Source: GCA-020344715 sp050115935
Lineage (GTDB): Archaea; Thermoproteota; Bathyarchaeia; Bathyarchaeales; Bathyarchaeaceae
DNA: 24,967 nucleotides
Direction: 5' to 3'
Assembly (NCBI GenBank): GCA_050115935.1
Contig: JASFPO010000014.1
Location: 1 to 24,967, forward strand
Positions within the stretch are counted from its first letter, which is position 1. Each line of letters opens with the position of its first letter. Position numbers and translations under genes: made by a program. This document shows positions 20,589 through 24,967 of this stretch, in pieces. The notes under the pieces were generated by a model that worked only from the letters and a program-made list of their open reading frames with translations, was not told where the DNA came from and did not search any database.

Positions 20589-20771
20589 ATGTCACCAAGA
20601 ACGAAGTTGCTTGTCCTTGCCCTATTCATTGCACTTTTGCTCAACGTTCTCCTGTATTTAACAGGCATTCAGCTTGGTCTTGGTCGTATTTCATTTGTGA
20701 TGATTGCTACGGTTCTTCTTTACGCTTTGCTGACAAGAATTGCAGAGAAAATTCAGAAAAAGTGGACATAA
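20589..20771 (+). CDS. Small two-helix membrane protein
   Basis: This 60-residue protein has helices at about 7-26 and 33-49, the second ending in an amphipathic basic tail RIAEKIQKKWT that would lie on the cytosolic face. The family is not recognised. GAGGTAATC directly before ATG 20589 is a good Shine-Dalgarno, so translation is likely. A TTTATTTG element near 20521 may be its promoter. It converges on the 43-residue basic protein, with 15 nt between the stop codons. Confidence 0.65.
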   Translation: MSPRTKLLVLALFIALLLNVLLYLTGIQLGLGRISFVMIATVLLYALLTRIAEKIQKKWT

Positions 20772-20786
20772 ATCGAATGATAAGAA

Positions 20787-20918
20787 CTAGTTCTTCTTTC
20801 TTCGTCTCTTAGGTTTGATCTTCTTAACGATGTCTACCTGTTCTGTTGGAAAATAATGAGGCATAGTATTGTAAGAGCTTGGGGGTGTTCCTTTCTTAGT
20901 CTTCTTTCTCTTTGGCAT
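20787..20918 (-). CDS. 43-residue Lys/Arg-rich protein
   Basis: This is another gene below the 60-codon cutoff. It reads from ATG 20918 to TAG 20789-20787; an in-frame ATG at 20930 would add four residues (MCES) and is preceded by AGGT. The protein is basic at both ends (MPKRKKTKKG and KKIKPKRRRKKN) with a short middle containing PHYFPTEQVDIV. Such composition suits RNA or DNA binding or ribosome association, but no family is recognised. It has a close copy of the repeated promoter 25-50 nt upstream, which argues that the frame is real. Confidence 0.6.
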   Translation of the reverse strand: MPKRKKTKKGTPPSSYNTMPHYFPTEQVDIVKKIKPKRRRKKN

Positions 20919-20942
20919 AGATTCACACATTTACCTGGAACA

Positions 20943-20968
20943 TTTCTCCTTAAATCTTTAATGCTACC
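20943..20968 (-). promoter_or_regulatory. Repeated island promoter, copy 4
   Basis: On the minus strand this reads GGTAGCATTAAAG then ATTTAAGGAGAAA, with the TGTTCC that follows also like copy 1. It drives the 43-residue basic protein. Confidence 0.6.
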
Positions 20969-21047
20969 GTAAAGTAACCTTAATTTCTTCCATAAGTCAT
21001 AAAAGCTGAATAGAAACATTCCGCATTTTAAATGGAAGGTAGTTAGA

Positions 21048-21875
21048 ATGTCAGCCAAGAAAGGATGGAATATGATCTCCAGAGGATATCAAGACAAGAC
21101 ACGAATCTCTCTTGAAGATGTGCACTATGGACCCATTTCTCCTGGTGAATCAGCGTTCAAATTGCTTGGAGACGTGAAGGGGAAAAGAATTCTCGAGATC
21201 GGTTGTGGTGGAGGACAAAATGCAATAGTGTTAGCTAAATGGGGTGCCAGATCATTTGGCCTGGATATTTCTGAGGAACAGATAAAGTATGCCAAGAAGC
21301 TTGCCAAGAATAACAAAGTGGATGTTTCATTCTATGTGGGTGACATGGAGGATTTGAGCATGTTCGAAAATGAAAGCTTTGATATAGTTCTGTCTTCGTG
21401 CGCAATAGGATATTCACAAGATCCGAAACAAGTGTTTTACGAAGTTTTTAGGGTATTACAGAAAGGCGGTCTGTTTGTTTTCTGTGTTGTTCATCCAATA
21501 GCTTCTAGAGGTAGGAAAATCCGATATGGGAAAAGAAGAATATGGGGCTTAGGCAGCTATTTTGACAGAAGAAGGCGGACTTGGACTTGGAAGATAGGAA
21601 AGAACGTTGCTAAGTTTTATGGGTACCATCGAACTTTTCAAGACTGGTTCAATTCACTTGTATCCACTGGGTTTGCTGTTGACAGAATCCTCGAACCGGA
21701 ACCATACCGTCTTAACGAGATAACAGACGCTGAAAGAGAAAAGATACCATATTTTGAAGAAGGATACTTGAAAGACTATGAGGTATGGAGGAGAACACCT
21801 TTCACGATACTCTTCAAAGCCAGAAAACCCCAAGACTACACCTATGTCACTGTTTCACAGCAACAACACTGTTAG
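21048..21875 (+). CDS. Class I SAM-dependent methyltransferase
   Basis: This 275-residue protein has a Rossmann methyltransferase fold at about 40-165. Motif I is RILEIGCGGGQNAIVLAKWG (about 47-66), Asp73 of GLDIS ends strand 2 (ribose binding), the motif II region is VSFYVGDMEDLSMF (Asp in GDMEDL), and FDIVLSSCAIGY is motif III/IV. The C-terminal extension (about 170-265) is rich in Arg, Lys and aromatic residues and ends with EGYLKDYEVWRRTPFTILFKARK, seen in UbiE/Tam-like small-molecule methyltransferases. The substrate is not predictable. AAGGT upstream of ATG 21048 is a weak Shine-Dalgarno. The repeated downstream motif follows 24 nt after the stop. Confidence 0.88.
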   Translation: MSAKKGWNMISRGYQDKTRISLEDVHYGPISPGESAFKLLGDVKGKRILEIGCGGGQNAIVLAKWGARSFGLDISEEQIKYAKKLAKNNKVDVSFYVGDMEDLSMFENESFDIVLSSCAIGYSQDPKQVFYEVFRVLQKGGLFVFCVVHPIASRGRKIRYGKRRIWGLGSYFDRRRRTWTWKIGKNVAKFYGYHRTFQDWFNSLVSTGFAVDRILEPEPYRLNEITDAEREKIPYFEEGYLKDYEVWRRTPFTILFKARKPQDYTYVTVSQQQHC

Positions 21876-21898
21876 CAGTCATGTCTGCAGAATAACAT

Positions 21899-21916
21899 GA
21901 ATATCAAGCAAGATTA
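21899..21916 (+). repeat. Repeated downstream motif, copy 3
   Basis: GAATATCAAGCAAGATTA begins 24 nt after the methyltransferase stop and runs directly into the orphan promoter copy at 21931-21956. Confidence 0.65.
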
Positions 21917-21930
21917 TCTATAATAGACTA

Positions 21931-21956
21931 TTTCTCCTTAAAGCATTAAGGCAACT
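21931..21956 (-). promoter_or_regulatory. Repeated island promoter, copy 5 (orphan)
   Basis: On the minus strand this reads AGTTGCCTTAATG then CTTTAAGGAGAAA. No gene of more than about 8 codons follows it on that strand; transcription would run antisense into the methyltransferase 3' end. It may make an antisense RNA or be left from a deleted small gene. Confidence 0.5.
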
Positions 21957-22051
21957 TCAGATGAAATAGAATCTACTAGAACTTTCTTCCAAAATTCTTA
22001 ATCAGTTCCTAATGATACAAATATGCTAGGAGACGGGAAGGGGGTGATACT

Positions 22052-23029
22052 GTGACTAAGAAGAAATACTTAGTGATTATATCTATGGCAGCCATCTCAT
22101 TGTTGCTAGGGAGCCTGTTTTACAGCCAGATGATACTGGCACAACCACCAGAAACATGGCCTTTGCCTTATGATCCGTGGATAGACGTGAACGAGGATGG
22201 AGTGATCGACATCTTTGATGTTGGAGTGTTGTCATCTCACTGGGGAACTTCTGGAACTCCCGTGAACAAAACAGAATTACTCCTTGAACTCGCAGCCAGA
22301 ACAGACAGCCTAAACGCTTCACTTCTCGCAGACTACTACAACATAACTGATTGCGATAGCCTGTTTGCACTGCTTGCTCACTTGCATTCTGGTTCAGATA
22401 TCAATGGGGGAATTCTATTTGTTGATGAGATTATAGTGGGAAGTACAGAAGGAAACAACGTCATCTTCTTCTGGGATAGTGGAATACCAACAGGAGAGTA
22501 CTTATACTGGCAAGACTCCGCCGACAGATTTTTTGTATCTGACGATACATACATTGCAGGCTCGATGAACATTTCGGGCACAATAAACATACCATTGACA
22601 ACAAGATATTATTCAACGCCAGCTTCAGCTTGGCAACCCTCAAATTCCACCATCGCCTTTAGTAATAGTGGAACGTCTGTTTGGACTCCCAATTCTGGTG
22701 TCACCTACTGGTATGCACCTGTAATTCTACCTCATAGAGCAGTTGTAACTGAACTCAAAGCATGGGTCTATGACAACGATGGGGCAGATATTGAAGTGCA
22801 ACTACTACGACAGGTGGCAAGTGGGTCATCTGCTGACTCCATGGCGTATGTTGTTAGCGCTGGTCAAATGGAAATCTACTGGCCACTTTCAACTAGTTTG
22901 ATATCCTATCCTACCATTGACAACCATAACAACGCATACTTTCTGTATGGAACCCTAAGAAGTGGAGACAATAACCATAGACTAAGTCACGTGCAGATAG
23001 CCTACACAATCGACGAACCCTTACCATAA
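22052..23029 (+). CDS. Secreted protein with dockerin-like EF-hand repeat
   Basis: This 325-residue exported protein has a Sec signal (about 1-30, KKK then a hydrophobic core ending in ILAQPP). Next comes one dockerin-type EF-hand loop, DPWIDVNEDGVIDIFDVGVL (41-60), with Asp45, Asn47, Asp49 and Asp53 positioned for calcium. The 'DPW-D-N-DG-ID' form followed by GTSGTPVNKTELLLEL is frequent at the start of Bathyarchaeia exported proteins. The remainder is beta-rich and low in charge, with no recognised fold and no C-terminal membrane anchor. It starts at GTG 22052 with GGGGTGA 4 nt upstream. A ligand such as a cohesin partner is not visible here. Confidence 0.8.
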   Translation: MTKKKYLVIISMAAISLLLGSLFYSQMILAQPPETWPLPYDPWIDVNEDGVIDIFDVGVLSSHWGTSGTPVNKTELLLELAARTDSLNASLLADYYNITDCDSLFALLAHLHSGSDINGGILFVDEIIVGSTEGNNVIFFWDSGIPTGEYLYWQDSADRFFVSDDTYIAGSMNISGTINIPLTTRYYSTPASAWQPSNSTIAFSNSGTSVWTPNSGVTYWYAPVILPHRAVVTELKAWVYDNDGADIEVQLLRQVASGSSADSMAYVVSAGQMEIYWPLSTSLISYPTIDNHNNAYFLYGTLRSGDNNHRLSHVQIAYTIDEPLP

Positions 23030-23094
23030 CCAAAGCATTGGCTTCCGAGACAACCACAGTTGAGACTCAGCAAACAGAGTCTACAGAAGAAAAG

Positions 23095-23112
23095 GGATAT
23101 CAAGCAAAATGA
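23095..23112 (+). repeat. Repeated downstream motif, copy 4
   Basis: GGATATCAAGCAAAATGA begins 66 nt after the stop of the dockerin-like protein. It is slightly diverged at its ends from copies 1-3. Confidence 0.6.
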
Positions 23113-23209
23113 AGTAAACATTAGATAGTAAAAACCAAGTGCTCTCTCTTAGGCGTCGATTTAGCAAATGCTTTATTCTTTGAGCGTCTCTCTTTAACCT
23201 GAATCTAAG

Positions 23210-23596
23210 ATGAATTCCTTCTTCAAATCATATTCTCACTGGACATTTAGGTTTGTAGCTAAGATTCTAGGATGGATTCTGGTTCTAAATCTAACAGTTC
23301 TACCTGTTCTATGGTTTCTGAATATTCTTAACCTGTTCACCCTCATTCTAATATACGAAGCAATATTGATTCTGATTATAGGAGCTCTCCAGATACTAAG
23401 TTCTTATATCTACAGAAAGAATAGCATCCCATCTCGTTGGGGAGGAGCTCGAACTGGATGGTTTGACTACAGAAAATTCGCCAAATTGAAACCCAAGGAG
23501 AGACAACGATATAGACAAGAAGGAAAAATCATCGTGATAATTGGTCTCACACTGTTGGCTATAACAATAATCATACAGTTCTCGGTCTCATTGTGA
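23210..23596 (+). CDS. Small polytopic membrane protein
   Basis: This 128-residue protein has three hydrophobic helices: about 16-38, 40-64 and 106-126. Between the second and third is a cytosolic or extracellular basic loop, SIPSRWGGARTGWFDYRKFAK, followed by KPKERQRYRQEGK. The loop is rich in Arg/Lys/Trp and may bind lipid or nucleic acid; this is inference only. I do not recognise the family. It starts at ATG 23210 without a clear Shine-Dalgarno. The repeated downstream motif (diverged copy) follows 33 nt after the stop codon. Confidence 0.65.
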   Translation: MNSFFKSYSHWTFRFVAKILGWILVLNLTVLPVLWFLNILNLFTLILIYEAILILIIGALQILSSYIYRKNSIPSRWGGARTGWFDYRKFAKLKPKERQRYRQEGKIIVIIGLTLLAITIIIQFSVSL

Positions 23597-23628
23597 TTTC
23601 CACAGTTGTCTCCTAGTTTACTACAATA

Positions 23629-23646
23629 GAATGTCAAGCAAAAAAC
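23629..23646 (+). repeat. Repeated downstream motif, copy 5 (diverged)
   Basis: GAATGTCAAGCAAAAAAC begins 33 nt after the stop of the membrane-protein gene. It keeps the TCAAGCAA core but has lost the ATGA end. Confidence 0.5.
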
Positions 23647-23812
23647 GAAACTAAATGCCCCTTTCTTATCTTACGCTATCCCCGTCGTCCGTTGGTTGGA
23701 TATAATCTTAATGCGTGCGCCATAGCCTGTTCTGGTTTCAGTACACGTTGTTCTAAAACATAGCATTATACACGAGGATTACCCTTTTTTTTCGTGGGTG
23801 TTAGGGGTGAAA

Positions 23813-24505
23813 ATGGGAAAGAAAGAGGTAGCGGTCGCTGTAGCACTAGGTGTAACGATTGCAATCTTCTCAGTTTTCAGTAATCTATATCCACAGGGAG
23901 ATGATTCGCTTGGCGTAAGCCCGCTAAGTCTCGATAGTGAAACTAGGTCAGCCCCTAATTCTGCGTCCTTACAACAGCGTGTTCGAATAATAGACGCTGA
24001 CATCCAAGGAAAACTAGAGGTGGGAACATTTGAAGCAGTTGTTCCATTCATTGAAGCGCTGACAAGAGAAAAAGGAGGTTTTATAGTCACCGAATCCTTG
24101 ATCTTCAAAGACGGTTTGTGGAGAGGTGAAATAGTTTCAAAACTGCCTCCCACAAATGCAAGCTCCTTCACAATGGAAACTAGGCAAAAGATAGATGAAA
24201 ATGGGCGGGTTGAAACCATTGAAATTGACATTCGTGAATTCACATCGAGTCAAGATACGACGCAAACTGAGCAATACTCGACTATCAAGACTTTCCTAAG
24301 CGAGGAATCTGAAGAAGAAAAGGATACACCCGAACCAGTTATTCAACTGATGTCTGTCTTTCCAATCGTAGTCACAGGTCTAGTGTGGGTCGCTGAAGGG
24401 TTGATAGTTGGAGTGCCATTATGCTTTGCTTCCCTCGGAGTAGTAATGTTGATCAAGAGGGTGATCATCCCCTTGTGGAAGAGAGAACTTAGGAAACCTA
24501 TGTAA
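23813..24505 (+). CDS. DUF4349-like membrane-anchored extracytoplasmic protein
   Basis: This 230-residue protein has an N-terminal helix (about 5-25, signal anchor), an extracytoplasmic domain and a C-terminal hydrophobic region (about 180-215) before a basic KRELRKPM tail. The core domain, with QQRVRIIDADIQGKLEVGTF, IEALTREKGGFIVTESLI and a later GEIVSKLPPTNASSFTM strand, resembles DUF4349 proteins of bacterial and archaeal envelopes (a helix-strand 'x-L-x-VxxFxxALxx-Gx-GGxVxSSS' pattern). Its function is unknown. ATG 23813 is preferred over GTG 23798 because GGGGTGA stands just before it. A TATA element at about 23763-23771 precedes it. The gene is downstream of the island-like region. Confidence 0.65.
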   Translation: MGKKEVAVAVALGVTIAIFSVFSNLYPQGDDSLGVSPLSLDSETRSAPNSASLQQRVRIIDADIQGKLEVGTFEAVVPFIEALTREKGGFIVTESLIFKDGLWRGEIVSKLPPTNASSFTMETRQKIDENGRVETIEIDIREFTSSQDTTQTEQYSTIKTFLSEESEEEKDTPEPVIQLMSVFPIVVTGLVWVAEGLIVGVPLCFASLGVVMLIKRVIIPLWKRELRKPM

Positions 24506-24848
24506 CTCTACATCCCATTTTTTGTGAGCGCTCACATTGCGAGGGTCAGCTTTCCAGCCATTTTTGCCCCACATATTGTCACCTTATTATTCTATCATTC
24601 CAGCAACATCCACATTGGGCTTTGGTGTATCTTGAATCTGGTAAACCACCTCTTAGCCGTACATTAGAAGCCTATTGTTGGTTGTCCGTTAACCGTCTTC
24701 CGTGACTGGTTCGATAAAATTTCAATCCCAAATCTACCAGCGAAATGTTCGTGCGCTTTATTCTGCGTGCAGGAATAGAAGAACGGGCGTGCACAAATTC
24801 GAAGAGTTGTCGCTCCACTTATAGAGTTAACATTGAGATTCATTTGGA
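24506..24848. other. Intergenic stretch without recognised gene
   Basis: I see no open frame or RNA gene of note. A perfect 14-nt palindrome, TGTGAGCGCTCACA (24523-24536), lies near its start, 18 nt after the stop codon; it could be a binding site or a short hairpin but has no obvious user. Confidence 0.5.
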
Positions 24849-24967
24849 TTATGCTACTGCCTTCAACCCCTCTGTTAAAAGTTCAATAAACGCTTTTAGC
24901 CAATTCCCTGCGGTGCTTTCTAAATTGCTTGTTTCTGCTTTTATTTTTTCGAGTTCAACCAATGCTA
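24849..24967 (-). CDS. 3' end of unknown protein, truncated by window
   Basis: Reading into the window from its right edge, the minus strand gives 39 codons ending in TAA (24851-24849). The C-terminal peptide is helical and amphipathic, with ALVELEKIKAETSNLEST followed by NWLKAFIELLTEGLKAV. It cannot be assigned from so little sequence. The start lies outside the window. Confidence 0.6.
   Translation of the reverse strand, partial: ALVELEKIKAETSNLESTAGNWLKAFIELLTEGLKAVA

Noticed and set aside
18461..23646. CRISPR array or C/D-box RNAs as explanation for the repeated 18-nt motif
   Set aside because: Copies are hundreds to thousands of bases apart with genes between them, without regular spacers. 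The ATGA ends do not combine with D boxes (CTGA) at proper distances.
17694..23800. Integrated element using tRNA-Asp as attachment site
   Set aside because: The island-like region lies on the 5' side of the tRNA, whereas integration normally leaves the element on the 3' side. I found no integrase and no repeated copy of the tRNA 3' end.

Overview
The window looks like a chromosomal segment from an uncultured archaeon, most likely a Bathyarchaeia (former MCG/Bathyarchaeota) genome. The archaeal assignment rests on Alba, archaeal-type AspRS, L30e, a two-KH NusA, archaeal RNA polymerase subunits, TTTAAA-like TATA boxes and GGTGA/GGAGG Shine-Dalgarno sites. Three things narrow it. The largest RNA polymerase subunit is one uninterrupted A'+A'' protein. 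RpoB is unsplit. A secreted protein begins with the 'DPW-D-N-DG-ID' dockerin-like EF-hand typical of Bathyarchaeia surface proteins. The lineage call is inference; no rRNA gene is present.

Layout. Positions 1-5.2 kb hold an information-processing cluster with scattered regulators: the 3' part of an unknown gene, Alba, a membrane zinc-ribbon protein, a zinc-ribbon/KH NusA-like protein followed by aspS, a membrane-tethered winged-helix regulator, a stand-alone Lrp/AsnC ligand-binding domain and a HAD hydrolase. Positions 5.3-13.25 kb hold a tightly packed minus-strand operon, rpoB-rpoA(fused)-rpl30e-nusA, with 1-nt spacing or overlaps. Its promoter is followed by a GC-rich, structure-prone leader, and rpoB may begin at an ACG codon. 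rpoH is absent upstream, and rps12/rps7 are absent downstream. Positions 13.5-17.8 kb hold membrane and surface proteins (DUF998, a 505-residue secreted anchored protein, a tail-anchored protein), a GNAT-YoaP-like fusion, a DUF3795 cysteine-rich protein and tRNA-Asp(GUC).

Positions 17.9-24 kb are a different landscape: small, loosely spaced genes for two-helix membrane proteins, a trypco2-like conflict-associated protein, several tiny zinc-finger proteins, a 43-residue lysine/arginine-rich protein, a PD-(D/E)XK-like nuclease, a methyltransferase and secreted or membrane proteins. Two small genes missed by a 60-codon cutoff lie here. Two repeated signals mark this region. A nearly identical minus-strand promoter occurs five times in about 4 kb, four of them ahead of very small genes and one orphan. 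An 18-nt motif (GAATATCAAGCAAGATGA-like) sits 20-70 nt after the stop codon of five plus-strand genes. Together these suggest a coordinated accessory island. It has no visible transposase, integrase or CRISPR array, so its origin is unresolved. The last 120 bases carry the 3' end of another minus-strand gene.
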